DNA of 64,000 nucleotides from UBA11957 sp963603285 (GTDB lineage: Bacteria; Bacillota; Clostridia; Lachnospirales; Lachnospiraceae), in NCBI GenBank assembly GCA_963603285.1, contig CAVCMG010000004.1, positions 42,657 to 106,656 on the forward strand. Reading direction: 5' to 3'. Position 1 is the stretch's first letter, and each line of letters opens with the position of its first letter. A program made the position numbers and the translations under genes. Of this stretch, positions 25,858-35,246 are shown in pieces. The notes under the pieces are model-generated. The model saw only the letters and a list, made by a program, of their open reading frames with translations. It was not told where the DNA came from and ran no database searches.

Positions 25858-26910
25858 TTAGGCCTCCTTTTTTCTGTTCTTTAAAATAAACTGTATATTC
25901 TTATCAAAGAAGAGCTGCAGGCCGTTGACCAGAACGACAATGCCGTAGACACGGCCGCTGCCCTGCAAAGAAAATTCGAGTTTTTTCTGCTGAAAATCCG
26001 GCTCAACCTTTACATGATCGCCATACACCGGATAAAGTGCCCCCAAAAGTGCCAGCAGATATCCGGTATCTGCAGGATCGGAAAAGCCGTAGGAAAAATA
26101 TCCCTTCAGCTTTCGCGGCAAAATATGCCGCCCCAGACGGACCGCCTTTTTCCATACCAGTCGGAGCGCGCCTTTCGTCTCCTGCCGGTCGATAAAGGCT
26201 TTTAATGTGCCGAGACTCTTTTTTGTATGCTCTGCACTTTTTAATACCTGCTGCACTTTTTTCAGAATACGTCCCGGCAGCTGCCATAATCGCTTGAAGA
26301 ACCGGACTAATCTGTTCTCTCCGGATTTTTCTTGTTCTGTCGCCGCATTTTGTGGCTGTTTCACCGGTTCTTCCTTTTTGGGAAGTTTCTCTGTCTGCGG
26401 TTCTGCTGCCTTTTCTGATACGTTTTCCTGTATTTTTTCGGCTTTCTGCACTGTCGCAGTGCTTTTCTTTTCTGTCGGTTCGCTCGTTTTGACCGGCACA
26501 GCCTCTTCTGTCGGTTTCCTGTCCGGCAGTTGCCTTGGTACTTCCTGTTTTACATGCTTTGTATCTTTCTTTTTTGCTACAGCCGCTTTTTTTCTGGCCT
26601 TTGCCCTTTTTTTCTTTTTCCGGCGGCTTAAAAACTCCCGCAGACTGTCCAGCGGTATGCCAAAAATCCGCAGCTTTATGGAAATATCCGTTTCTTTCGC
26701 ATCCACGCAGATCCCGAACAGATGCAAAAGCCAGCTGACCGTAACCTGCCCCTGCAGCGGAACCTCCGCTGATCGCTGTCCCTGTACACGGTAGCGCACC
26801 GGTACAAACAGCGCACACAAAAGAATACACAGCAGCAATCCGAGAATAATCAACAGCAGGATCCCGATCACCTTCAGTATACCCAAAATCACCGTCACCA
26901 TAACTGTCAC
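25858..26910 (-). CDS. ytfI: DUF2953 protein (YtfI-like), one-span membrane protein
   Basis: 350 residues from a GTG start whose GTGA overlaps the upstream stop; AAGGG lies about 6 nt before it. ATG at 26901 is the alternative. One strong membrane helix at 8-34, then a short folded segment and a low-complexity linker (about 95-205) rich in Lys, Glu, Pro and Thr. The C-terminal 140 residues contain the DUF2953 pattern GYFSYGFSDPADTGYLL. Unusually long charged linker for the family. Probably works with YtfJ in spores. Confidence 0.82.
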   Translation of the reverse strand: MTVMVTVILGILKVIGILLLIILGLLLCILLCALFVPVRYRVQGQRSAEVPLQGQVTVSWLLHLFGICVDAKETDISIKLRIFGIPLDSLREFLSRRKKKKRAKARKKAAVAKKKDTKHVKQEVPRQLPDRKPTEEAVPVKTSEPTEKKSTATVQKAEKIQENVSEKAAEPQTEKLPKKEEPVKQPQNAATEQEKSGENRLVRFFKRLWQLPGRILKKVQQVLKSAEHTKKSLGTLKAFIDRQETKGALRLVWKKAVRLGRHILPRKLKGYFSYGFSDPADTGYLLALLGALYPVYGDHVKVEPDFQQKKLEFSLQGSGRVYGIVVLVNGLQLFFDKNIQFILKNRKKEA

Positions 26911-27233
26911 TGTATCCCTTCCTGTTGCATTAAAAACGCTTTTAACTTTCCACGCATACCGACGCTTTCGGCATCCTCGATGATGCGGTATAAAATATCC
27001 ATCGCCTCCGCATAATCATACGCGAGACCGACGATCACCGACAGCCGTTCCCTTTCGATCGGCTGATACAGCTCCACCGCCTGCAGGATCTCCAGCTGGT
27101 TGTCCGGATGCGGGGACAGTGTGATCACATACAGCCCTGCCATCCTGTGTCCGGTCTCTATACGGTGCATATAACGCGTACTCCGCTTTCGTATGCGTTC
27201 CCCCATATAAATATGCTTTGCCCATTGCACCAT
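26907..27233 (-). CDS. Hypothetical protein upstream of ytfI
   Basis: 108 residues from MVQWAKHIYMG, ATG at 27233 with AGGGAG upstream. Mostly alpha-helical by composition, no signal or membrane segment; motifs such as LYVITLSPHPDNQLEIL and VGLAYDYAEAMDILYRI are visible but I do not recognise the family. Overlaps ytfI by 4 nt, so it belongs to the ytfI-ytfJ unit. A hairpin CAAAGGATC/GATCCTTTG (27263-27285) lies in its leader. Confidence 0.7.
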   Translation of the reverse strand: MVQWAKHIYMGERIRKRSTRYMHRIETGHRMAGLYVITLSPHPDNQLEILQAVELYQPIERERLSVIVGLAYDYAEAMDILYRIIEDAESVGMRGKLKAFLMQQEGIQ

Positions 27234-27295
27234 AAGCTTTGCTCCCTGTTTCAAATAAAGCACAAAGGATCTGTCGGATCCTTTGATGCTATATC

Positions 27296-27328
27296 TTGCA
27301 AAAAAGGAGAGATCTGCTCTCTCCTTTT
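27296..27328 (-). terminator. Terminator of the Nudix gene
   Basis: Arms AAAAGGAGAGA (27302-27312) and TCTCTCCTTTT (27318-27328), followed on the minus strand by TTTTTTG. A second hairpin (27263-27285) immediately after it could be a backup terminator or part of the next leader. Confidence 0.85.
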
Positions 27329-27369
27329 ATCCTGTCTGTCCAAACGGATCCACAGATCCATTCTGCCTG

Positions 27370-27822
27370 TCAGAAATATTTGCGGGTTCCCCATAGATTT
27401 GAACGTCTCAGCTCCTGATACTGCTGATAGGCCATCTCCAGAATCTGTCGTTCATTGGAAAATTTAAGAAGATGGTAAGCTTCATGGAATTTATAATATC
27501 CCGAGTCAACGAAATATTCTTCTCTCTGCGGTTTGCTGTAATAGCTGTTAGCCATCATCAGATACCAGTGCACCTGCTTTTCCACAACATCACCGGGAAT
27601 AGAAAAGGTATACTGACTCTTGCCGACATACTTGATGATGGACGCATGGACACCGGTCTCCTCGGCGACCTCCCGGAGTGCAGTCTCCTTGTACTCCTCA
27701 CCGGCCTCCACCGTGCCCTTGGGAAGCACCCAGCCATCGTATCTGTTCTTGTAGCTCTTGTACAGAGTCAGAATCTTGCCGCGATATATTACCACCCCGC
27801 CACAGCTCACTGCCTCTATCAT
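27370..27822 (-). CDS. Nudix hydrolase
   Basis: 150 residues. The Nudix box runs from Gly36: GTVEAGEEYKET followed by ALREVAEETGV, with the Glu cluster REVAEE that binds Mg2+. The family hydrolyses nucleoside diphosphates linked to another group; the C-terminal part (VHWYLMMANSYY, VDSGYYKFHEAYHLL) resembles Ap4A-type or house-cleaning Nudix proteins, but the substrate cannot be told. It stands alone with its own terminator. Confidence 0.88.
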   Translation of the reverse strand: MIEAVSCGGVVIYRGKILTLYKSYKNRYDGWVLPKGTVEAGEEYKETALREVAEETGVHASIIKYVGKSQYTFSIPGDVVEKQVHWYLMMANSYYSKPQREEYFVDSGYYKFHEAYHLLKFSNERQILEMAYQQYQELRRSNLWGTRKYF

Positions 27823-27946
27823 TGCAAGTCCTCCTGTCTGCGTTGTGTTTCTCTTACTAAAGTCAGTATACCCTTTTTTGTTATATGTTGCAACTAATCT
27901 TTTGTCGCATTTTCGTTTTCGTTTTTACCATCCGGACTATGCCCGT

Positions 27947-29398
27947 TTAGTCAAAATACGTGTCAAAAGCCTTTTTGGCTGCCGGAACAGCATACTTGCT
28001 GCCTGTGCCGGACGCCTCTACGATCACGCTGACGGCGATCTTTTTACCGTCCGCTTCCGCATATCCGACAAACCAGGAATGCGGCTTGCCGTGATCCGAA
28101 TCAAAATCTGCAGTACCGGTCTTTCCGTACGCTGTATACTTTTTGCTCTGCAGCTTGGTACCCGTACCTTCCTCTACCGTTGCACGCATCAGCCCCTGCA
28201 GGAAAGTGGCTTCCTTTTTGCTCATCAGTAGGCCATAGCTTTTTGGCTCATAGGATTTGACCACCGTGCCGCCGTCGTTCTCGATATGGTCCACCAGATA
28301 CGGTGTCATCAGGGAACCATCGTTGGCGATCGCCGAAGCGATCAGGCACATATGATACGGTGTCACCAGTGTATTGCCCTGACCGATCGAGGTCTGCATC
28401 GTCAGCGCTGTACCGGAATCGTTATCCAACGTAAAACGGCTGGATTTATACCGCACCGGAGACGGCAGATCCTGATTAAACAGAAGGCTTTCCGCCGTCG
28501 AACGGAATTCGCTCTTTTTCAGAGTCAGACCGACCGATACAAAACCGGCATTACAGGAATTGGCAAACAGCTCGGTAAAATCCTGATGGCCGTGTTTTTC
28601 ATTGCCATAGCAGTGGATCGTATGGTCATCCACAGTGATCGCACCGTCACAGTCATAGGAAAAGCTGCTGACGCTGCCATACTGGCGGTAATATGCCAGT
28701 GATGTGATGATCTTAAACGTAGATCCCGGCGGATACAGACCGCTGGTTGCACGATTCAGAAGCGGCGAATTATCTTCATCCGTTGTCAGTTTGCTGTATT
28801 TTTTCTCAATCGTATTCGGATCAAAATCCGGCTTGCTGACCATGGCCAGCACCTTACCCGTCTCCGGATCTATGGCAACTGCAGCGCCTTTATGGTCGCC
28901 AATCGCCTTGGAAAGAGCCTTCTGGAGACTCACATCAAGCGTTGTCACGACGGTATCGCCCAACTTCTTCTTATCCTGAAACTCCCTTTTGATCTGATCC
29001 AGAATAAAGGAATCGCTGGTCAGCAGATTATACCCCTGACTGGATTCCAGACCGCTGCCCCCCTGCGTTGTATAGCCGACCACATGGGAAAACAGGTTAT
29101 CGTACGGATAGTTTCTCGTCTCCGTGCCATTCGAGGATACCTTGGTTTCTGCCAGCACCTCACCGCCGAATGCCCGGATCTCACCGCGGATCACCTTTTC
29201 TGCGGCGGACTTGGCCCGGGTATTGTAGGAGCTGTTCTGGAACTCTCTGGACAGATTAAAATGGAAATACACCATATACCCGATCATGCCCACAAAGATC
29301 ATGACAAAAAAGTAGCAGATAAAGATATATTCCTTACCAATTGAGGCTTTTTTTTGTTTCTTCTTCGATTTTCTGTTCGAGTGTTGTTTCTTTGACAT
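27947..29398 (-). CDS. Penicillin-binding protein, class B-like transpeptidase
   Basis: 483 residues. A basic N-terminus, one membrane anchor (24-46), a short dimerisation region, then the transpeptidase domain with PPGSTFKI (SxxK serine near 224), ANSCNAGF (SxN) and GKTGTAD (KTG). The layout is that of PbpA-type proteins paired with a SEDS glycosyltransferase. Its start overlaps the end of the ftsW-like gene by 65 nt, so the pair is translationally coupled; together they polymerise and cross-link peptidoglycan in growth or sporulation. Confidence 0.88.
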   Translation of the reverse strand: MSKKQHSNRKSKKKQKKASIGKEYIFICYFFVMIFVGMIGYMVYFHFNLSREFQNSSYNTRAKSAAEKVIRGEIRAFGGEVLAETKVSSNGTETRNYPYDNLFSHVVGYTTQGGSGLESSQGYNLLTSDSFILDQIKREFQDKKKLGDTVVTTLDVSLQKALSKAIGDHKGAAVAIDPETGKVLAMVSKPDFDPNTIEKKYSKLTTDEDNSPLLNRATSGLYPPGSTFKIITSLAYYRQYGSVSSFSYDCDGAITVDDHTIHCYGNEKHGHQDFTELFANSCNAGFVSVGLTLKKSEFRSTAESLLFNQDLPSPVRYKSSRFTLDNDSGTALTMQTSIGQGNTLVTPYHMCLIASAIANDGSLMTPYLVDHIENDGGTVVKSYEPKSYGLLMSKKEATFLQGLMRATVEEGTGTKLQSKKYTAYGKTGTADFDSDHGKPHSWFVGYAEADGKKIAVSVIVEASGTGSKYAVPAAKKAFDTYFD

Positions 29399-30794
29399 AG
29401 TTATTCTTACCTCTGTTGTACTGCTTTAACTGTTCCTTATAGGCTGCTTCTTCCTCTGCCGCCTGTCGCTGTTCCTTGAGCTCCTGCTCATCCTCCCGGA
29501 GGATATAGAGTCCCTGGATGATGGCAAACATCATGATGGAACAGATGATGGAGCTGCCACCGTAACTGACCAGAGGTAACGTGATACCGGTCATCGGAAT
29601 AAACTTGATATTGCCGCCGATCGTTAAAAATACCTGGAACGCATACTCCGCACCGAGGCCGAGGGCGATCAGCTTGTAAAAGCGCTTGGACAGCCGCATC
29701 GAAATATTGACGATCATCAGAAAACAGCTCATACATACGAGGATCAGACAGATCGCAAAGATGCCGCCCAGCTCCTCGCAGATGGCGGAAAAGATAAAGT
29801 CCTGTGTGGCTACCGGGATCGTATCCGGCGAGCCTTCAAACAGTCCCGTACCAAACCAGCCGCCCGCACAGATCGCAAAAAGTCCCTGTGCGATCTGGTA
29901 ACCGCCGTTCTGGTAGTCCGCAAAAGGATCTTTCCATGCCTGCACACGCACACGGACATGTGCCATGACAAAATAGGAACCCACGGCCGCCAGAGAACCT
30001 CCGGCCAGTGCAGCCAGCGGATAACGTACCTTCCTGGTCGCCACATAGATCAGCACCACATATGCGGCAAAGAATACGAGCGCCGTACCGAGATCCTTCG
30101 ATACCGCAAGGATCAGCACATGGGCTGCTGCCACGCCGGTCGCCGTTACGATATCCTTAAACGTCAGATTCGTCTTGCGGAAAAATCCCGCCAGACAGAA
30201 GACATACGTAATCTTGACAAACTCCGAAAACTGAAAGGTCGGGCCACCCTGGGTAATGGACACGGACAGCTTGGCACCACCGGAAACCGTTGCCAGAACA
30301 AGTACTGCCATCAAAAGGATAATACCGCCGATGGCATATACCCATGTCAGATCGCGAAGCAGCTTTACCTTACGCACGATCACCGGAACAAACATCGACA
30401 TCACCGTCGCTGCAATCACCAGCGCCATCTGCTTTGTCGCCAGTCCGATATTCAAACGGGTCAGGATGATCAGACCGATACTGATCAGCATACACATATT
30501 ATTTAAAAGCAGGATCGACGCCTTACGGTAGATCAGGCGGTACAGAATCTGCACCACAATAATATACGCTACGATCACGCCGTACAGGATCAGCACCTTT
30601 TTCTCCATTGTCTGCAAAAACATCGCCGCAAAGGCCATGGTGACCAGCATAAGGATCAGGGCGATCTGCCTTCTGAGCACGCGCCGTCTTGTTTTTTCTT
30701 TTTTCTTACTGAACACGCTGAAACACTGGGAAGTATATATGATCATCAACAGAATCAGCATATACTTGATCAGTGTCACGATGATTGAAACCAT
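29334..30794 (-). CDS. FtsW/RodA/SpoVE-family SEDS glycosyltransferase
   Basis: 486 residues with about 10 membrane spans and a charged C-terminal tail (about 430-486). Family landmarks: SKDLGTALVFFAAYVV, the periplasmic loop GSYFVMAHVRVRVQAW, PVATQDFIFSAICEELGG with the catalytic-loop Asp/Glu region, and FIPMTGITLPLVSYGGSS. It polymerises lipid II with its partner PBP encoded downstream. Preceding U32 gene ends 3 nt upstream, so all three may share a transcript. Confidence 0.9.
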   Translation of the reverse strand: MVSIIVTLIKYMLILLMIIYTSQCFSVFSKKKEKTRRRVLRRQIALILMLVTMAFAAMFLQTMEKKVLILYGVIVAYIIVVQILYRLIYRKASILLLNNMCMLISIGLIILTRLNIGLATKQMALVIAATVMSMFVPVIVRKVKLLRDLTWVYAIGGIILLMAVLVLATVSGGAKLSVSITQGGPTFQFSEFVKITYVFCLAGFFRKTNLTFKDIVTATGVAAAHVLILAVSKDLGTALVFFAAYVVLIYVATRKVRYPLAALAGGSLAAVGSYFVMAHVRVRVQAWKDPFADYQNGGYQIAQGLFAICAGGWFGTGLFEGSPDTIPVATQDFIFSAICEELGGIFAICLILVCMSCFLMIVNISMRLSKRFYKLIALGLGAEYAFQVFLTIGGNIKFIPMTGITLPLVSYGGSSIICSIMMFAIIQGLYILREDEQELKEQRQAAEEEAAYKEQLKQYNRGKNNYVKETTLEQKIEEETKKSLNW

Positions 30795-30797
30795 AGA

Positions 30798-32957
30798 CTA
30801 TTCTACTCCTCTTTGATAATGTCCTCTGGTAAACCTGCCGGGTTCATTTGCCGTTTTGCCGGAAGCGTCCCTGTACAGCTGCAATATCTCTGTTGTCTCA
30901 GCCCGGTCCTCTGTTGTAAAGTTCAGGCGGAAAGCTGCAAATCCATCACTTTCCATCTCGTCTTTTTCTTTAAACAGTCCCAGCGGAATGGAATTATACA
31001 GCATATTATAACAAAAATCGCAGCAGCATTTTGCCGGAAATTCTATGCCTTTTCGGTCTTTCAGGGTCAAAGTGCCGGATTTATGGTCGCATCCTGTCGT
31101 ATTCTGTCGTAGACACTGGGCCGATACCATCAGAAGCTGCCGTCCGTAAATGACCATTTCCGAGTCACCATTCGGCCGTTTTTTCAGCTCATGACGGTTT
31201 AATTCTGCCGGGGCTGTGAAGCGCGTTGCACCCTGTTCACGGTAAAAGGCCAGCGCTTCCGTATTCATCGTATACATACAGTCATCAAGGCAGATTTCCT
31301 TATTCGTTCCGCCCTCCTTAAGGATGCAGAATTCCTCCATCGTCCGCACCAGATAGCCATCAAAGAAGGACTGTTCCAGCTGCGGAAGAAGCTGCAGAAA
31401 TTTCTCTCTGTGCGATTCTCTGAGCATCTGGGGCAGCGCCAGAAACCAGCGGATATCTGTAGGCTTATCCCGGTTTTCCAGCTCTTGTCTCTCCTGCCGC
31501 CACAGCGTATATTCCACATAGATCCGCTCCGGCAGTGTTTCTTCCGAAAGAACCGCCGAAAGCTGGTCTTTTGTACTGACAATCACTGCCGTTTCCGGCT
31601 TACCATGATGTACCGGAATATCGCTTACATTCTCCCCGGAAATCTGCGGACACGTTCTTCGATACGGTAAAAGCATCGTTTTCTTTAATGCATCCAGTCC
31701 CTCGCGGCGAAGGGCATTCAGCTCCTTTACCGGTGCAAAGGCTGCCCCACGCATCTCTATATTCAGCTCTGCAAAATCAAACGGCGAATCCCCGGTCTTT
31801 ACCAGCTGTTTTCTGACCTGCTGCTCCTCCATCGGGTGATTTCTGGCCGTCTGCACCACACCGGCTGTCACAAAGGCAGACGTCTCATCCTGCTGCAGAT
31901 ACAGCGACATCGGCTCACCCTCACAGAAAGAAGCCAGCCCGGTCACGGGAAGCTTAGTCTCTGTCTCACAGTACTGTCTGTAAATATCAGCAAACAGGGC
32001 TTCGTTTCTGTCTCTGGCTGTTTTTTCCAGCTTTTCATTTTTCAGAGCCATCATATGCTTGCCGTTATGCTGTTTGTAATAGCTTTGGTGAAAACCGTCA
32101 CGATTATACAGATCAAACAGGATCTGACGGTCCTGCCTGGTCACGCCCTTGAATGTGCCGAAAAGTGTCTGATCCAGATATTTCCGGTAGATGCTTACCA
32201 CGCCCGCGGTATACTCCGGCTTTTTCATGCGACCCTCGATTTTTAAGGAGGTCACACCTGCCGCAATGATCTCCGGCAGAAGCTCTACCGTACACATATC
32301 CTTCGGACTCAGCATATACTGCTCGTCGCTTCCGTTTAATCTTCCCGTCTGGTCACTGACGGCATAGGGCAGACGGCAGGGCTGTGCACATCGGCCACGG
32401 TTGCCGCTTCTGCCGCCCAGTATGCTGCTGAGCAGACACCGTCCGGAATAACAATAGCATAAAGCGCCGTGGACAAAGCATTCGATCTCCAGTCCGGTCG
32501 CTTCACGGATCTCACGGATTTCCTGTAAAGACAGCTCTCGGGCCGGAACGACTCGGGTCACGCCCTGTTTTTCCAGCATCCGCGCACCGGAAGGGCCGGT
32601 GATCGTCATCTGGGTACTGGCATGCACCGCCATCTCAGGAAACTCCCGCAGGATAAAGCGCATCACACCCGGATCCTGCACGATCACAGCGTCCAGCCCC
32701 GCCTCGTAATACGGCGCAAGATAGCCGTACAGCTCTTTTTCCAGCTCGTCTTCCTTTAACAGCGTATTCACTGTGAGATAGATTTTCTTTTTATGCAGAT
32801 GCAGATCATCAATCAGCTCCAGCAGCTCATCCTCGCCCGGATTATCTGCATAAGCCCGGGCGCCAAAGCGGCTGCCACCGATATAAACGGCATCCGCTCC
32901 CGCTTCCACCGCCGCTTTTGCAGCCAGAACACTGCCTGCCGGGGCCAGGATCTCCAT
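30798..32957 (-). CDS. Peptidase U32 / RlhA-like protein
   Basis: About 719 residues from MEILAPAGS, the usual U32 N-terminus. The cysteine signature GALCYCYSGRCLLSS followed by RGRCAQPCRL (about 165-200) marks the family; later cysteines (CCCDFCYNM) could hold a cluster. Full-length members with this C-terminal extension include E. coli RlhA (23S rRNA C2501 hydroxylation), so an RNA role is likelier than proteolysis. The start is uncertain: ATG at 32957 has no clear SD, and ATG at 32993 lies directly after a terminator U-tract. Confidence 0.8.
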   Translation of the reverse strand: MEILAPAGSVLAAKAAVEAGADAVYIGGSRFGARAYADNPGEDELLELIDDLHLHKKKIYLTVNTLLKEDELEKELYGYLAPYYEAGLDAVIVQDPGVMRFILREFPEMAVHASTQMTITGPSGARMLEKQGVTRVVPARELSLQEIREIREATGLEIECFVHGALCYCYSGRCLLSSILGGRSGNRGRCAQPCRLPYAVSDQTGRLNGSDEQYMLSPKDMCTVELLPEIIAAGVTSLKIEGRMKKPEYTAGVVSIYRKYLDQTLFGTFKGVTRQDRQILFDLYNRDGFHQSYYKQHNGKHMMALKNEKLEKTARDRNEALFADIYRQYCETETKLPVTGLASFCEGEPMSLYLQQDETSAFVTAGVVQTARNHPMEEQQVRKQLVKTGDSPFDFAELNIEMRGAAFAPVKELNALRREGLDALKKTMLLPYRRTCPQISGENVSDIPVHHGKPETAVIVSTKDQLSAVLSEETLPERIYVEYTLWRQERQELENRDKPTDIRWFLALPQMLRESHREKFLQLLPQLEQSFFDGYLVRTMEEFCILKEGGTNKEICLDDCMYTMNTEALAFYREQGATRFTAPAELNRHELKKRPNGDSEMVIYGRQLLMVSAQCLRQNTTGCDHKSGTLTLKDRKGIEFPAKCCCDFCYNMLYNSIPLGLFKEKDEMESDGFAAFRLNFTTEDRAETTEILQLYRDASGKTANEPGRFTRGHYQRGVE

Positions 32958-32998
32958 CTCGTGTATATCTGGTTTTGGTCTGTTTGGTATCATTTTAT

Positions 32999-33029
32999 AA
33001 AAAAGGGGATCACCCGAGCGGTAATCCCC
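32999..33029 (-). terminator. Terminator of zapA
   Basis: Arms GGGGATCACC (33005-33014) and GGTAATCCCC (33020-33029), loop CGAGC, one G-U pair on the minus strand, followed by TTTTTT. It lies 16 nt past the zapA stop and its U-tract ends 5 nt before a possible start codon of the U32 gene. Confidence 0.8.
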
Positions 33030-33045
33030 GAACCCTTTCTGCAAA

Positions 33046-33444
33046 TTATTTGTCTGCTGCAGGCTTTGTCTGTGCAAGGGTACGCTCCAGCTCTTCCTTT
33101 TCTTCTTTGAGCTTGGCATAATCCTCTTTGAGACGCTCCAGCTGGATCTGTGATGCGATCAGATCATTCTTCAGATCGTACACCTCACGGTCCTTGGATA
33201 CGGAATCCTCCTCAAACACCTCGGCCTGGGAACGCGCCTTAAAATAATCGTCGGCCACATTCAGGCTCAGCATAATACCGCGTACATCGGCATGCTGGCG
33301 GTTAAAGCCGGGAAGTGCTGTCAGATCTGTCAGTTTATTATTAAGATATACGGCGACCTTCTGTAAATACTCCTCGCTCTCGTATCCGCCGAGCGTGTAG
33401 ATCTTGCCGCCGATCAGAACCTTTGTCGAATTTTTGGATGACAT
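33046..33444 (-). CDS. zapA: Cell division protein ZapA
   Basis: 132 residues. The N-terminal globular part TKVLIGGKIYTLGGYESEEY and VAVYLNNKLTDL is the ZapA signature; residues about 75-125 form a coiled coil (LERLKEDYAKLKEEKEELE). ZapA bundles FtsZ filaments at midcell. It follows ruvB by 46 nt and precedes the U32 gene, the common clostridial order. Confidence 0.9.
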   Translation of the reverse strand: MSSKNSTKVLIGGKIYTLGGYESEEYLQKVAVYLNNKLTDLTALPGFNRQHADVRGIMLSLNVADDYFKARSQAEVFEEDSVSKDREVYDLKNDLIASQIQLERLKEDYAKLKEEKEELERTLAQTKPAADK

Positions 33445-33490
33445 GGGTAACTCCCTTCTTGTATACTCTTTCGTATTTTCCTATTATACT

Positions 33491-34492
33491 CTATTTTTCA
33501 GGTGCAGGCAATCCCAGATGCCCGTAGGCTTTTGCCGTCGCCACACGCCCCCGGGGCGTCCGCTGGATAAAGCCATGCTGTAAAAGGTACGGTTCATACA
33601 CATCCTCGATCGTACCGGCATCCTCGCCGATCGATGCCGCCAGCGTTTCAAGACCTACCGGCCCGCCCTGAAAATTCTCGATCATCATCCTGAGGATCGC
33701 ACGGTCCGTCTGATCCAGACCATACCGGTCAACCTCCATCAGATCCAGTGCAAAATCCGCCACATCGTTGGAAATCTTACCGTCATACTTGACCTGGGCA
33801 AAATCCCGGACACGCTTCAACAGACGGTTGGCCAGTCGCGGCGTACCACGGCTTCTTCTGGCCATCTGCATGGCTCCCTCCGGGTCGATCTCTACGCCAA
33901 GGATCTTTGCCGAATGGAGAATGATCGTCTGCAGCTCCTCGTAAGTATAAAATTCCAGATGCTGGATCACACCGAAACGATCCCGCAGCGGTGCAGTCAG
34001 CAGTCCGGCTCTCGTCGTAGCTCCCACAAGGGTAAACTTTGGCAGCTCCAGACGGATGGAACGGGCTGTCGCGCCCTTACCGATCATAATGTCGATGGCA
34101 TAGTCCTCCATAGCCGGATACAGCACCTCTTCGACCTGCCGGTTCAGCCGGTGGATCTCGTCGACAAAGAGGACATCGCCCTCCTGCAGGGAATTTAAGA
34201 TGGCCGCCATTTCCCCGGGCTTTTCGATCGCCGGACCGCTCGTTACCTTCATATGCGTACCCATCTCATTGGCGATAATGCCCGCCAGTGTCGTCTTACC
34301 CAATCCCGGAGGGCCGTAAAACAGCACATGATCCAGGGCATCTCCCCTCTGTCTGGCCGCCTCGATATAAATCTTTAACTTTTCCTTGGCCTTCTGCTGG
34401 CCGATATAGTCGGACAGATACTGCGGACGCAGCGTACCCTCGATACGGACGTCCTCCTCGGTGTATTCTGTCGTAATCATTCTTTTTTCCAT
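33491..34492 (-). CDS. ruvB: Holliday junction DNA helicase RuvB
   Basis: 333 residues from MEKRMITTEYTEED. Walker A GPPGLGKTT near 62, Walker B FVDEIHRL, sensor 1 GATTRAG and the C-terminal winged helix GFIQRTPRGRVAT are all present. RuvB hexamers drive branch migration with RuvA. A TTG at 34501 and an ATG at 34480 are other in-frame starts; the SD CAGG fits ATG at 34492 best. Begins 28 nt after ruvA. Confidence 0.96.
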   Translation of the reverse strand: MEKRMITTEYTEEDVRIEGTLRPQYLSDYIGQQKAKEKLKIYIEAARQRGDALDHVLFYGPPGLGKTTLAGIIANEMGTHMKVTSGPAIEKPGEMAAILNSLQEGDVLFVDEIHRLNRQVEEVLYPAMEDYAIDIMIGKGATARSIRLELPKFTLVGATTRAGLLTAPLRDRFGVIQHLEFYTYEELQTIILHSAKILGVEIDPEGAMQMARRSRGTPRLANRLLKRVRDFAQVKYDGKISNDVADFALDLMEVDRYGLDQTDRAILRMMIENFQGGPVGLETLAASIGEDAGTIEDVYEPYLLQHGFIQRTPRGRVATAKAYGHLGLPAPEK

Positions 34493-34520
34493 TATTTTCA
34501 ACCTGTTTTATTTTTCAGCA

Positions 34521-35126
34521 TCAGAGCAGATTCTTCAGCGCTGCTTTCAGAAGCTCTTCCACATCCATCGTCTCATGGCCTTCGACCGCACGCACAGCCC
34601 GCATGGCATCTGTGGAGGCATAGCCCAGCGCAGTCAGCGCCATTACGGCCTCGCCCGTCTCATCTGCGCCGCCAGCCACCGGCAGCTCCTGCTCATGCGC
34701 CAGCTTCTTCTCAAACGCATCCTCAAGGCTCAGCTTGTCCTTCAGCTCAAGAATCAGCTTCTGTGCCGTCTTTTTACCGATACCCGGCGCTTTGGCGATC
34801 GCTGTCGCATCATCCGACAGCACGGCAAACCGCAGATCATCCGCGCTTAACGTAGACAGAATGCCAAGCCCGGCCTTCGGCCCGACACCATTGACTCCCA
34901 AAAGGAGCTCAAACAGATGCAGATCGTCCGCTGTCAGAAAGCCGTACAGCAGCATCGCATCCTCTCGGACATTCATATAGGTATGTAATTTGATTTCCTC
35001 GCCGACCCGCACATAGCGTTCCAGTACGGAGGCCGGTGTAAAGATCCGGTAGCCGATGCCATGGTTTTCCAGGATCAGAAAATTTTCCTCTATGTCGGCG
35101 ACAATGCCTTTGATAAATCGAATCAT
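34521..35126 (-). CDS. ruvA: Holliday junction DNA-binding protein RuvA
   Basis: 201 residues, normal length. N-terminal OB domain MIRFIKGIVADIEENF, helix-hairpin-helix motifs LLGVNGVGPKAGLGIL and IAKAPGIGKKTAQKLI near 72-125, and a C-terminal RuvB-binding domain ALTALGYASTDAMRAV. It binds the junction as a tetramer and positions RuvB. No ruvC nearby, as usual in Firmicutes. Confidence 0.96.
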   Translation of the reverse strand: MIRFIKGIVADIEENFLILENHGIGYRIFTPASVLERYVRVGEEIKLHTYMNVREDAMLLYGFLTADDLHLFELLLGVNGVGPKAGLGILSTLSADDLRFAVLSDDATAIAKAPGIGKKTAQKLILELKDKLSLEDAFEKKLAHEQELPVAGGADETGEAVMALTALGYASTDAMRAVRAVEGHETMDVEELLKAALKNLL

Positions 35127-35153
35127 GAAATTTGTTCACTTTCCGCGGATGGT

Positions 35154-35182
35154 TTGCTTTCCTGCCGTCTGTACAGTATAAT
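35154..35182 (+). promoter_or_regulatory. Promoter of the yprB-like gene
   Basis: TTGCTT (35154-35159), 17-bp spacer, TATAAT (35177-35182), in the ruvA/yprB divergent region. Start near 35189 leaves a leader of about 58 nt before ATG at 35247. Confidence 0.65.
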
Positions 35183-35246
35183 GGCATTAAGCGATGAAAA
35201 ATCCGCATACTTCTTTTTATATTACCGTGAAAGGGCATAAAATGCA

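Noticed and set aside
26360..26620. Possible horizontally acquired insert in ytfI
   Set aside because: Low-complexity Lys/Glu/Thr linker in frame; base composition shift is explained by the residues.
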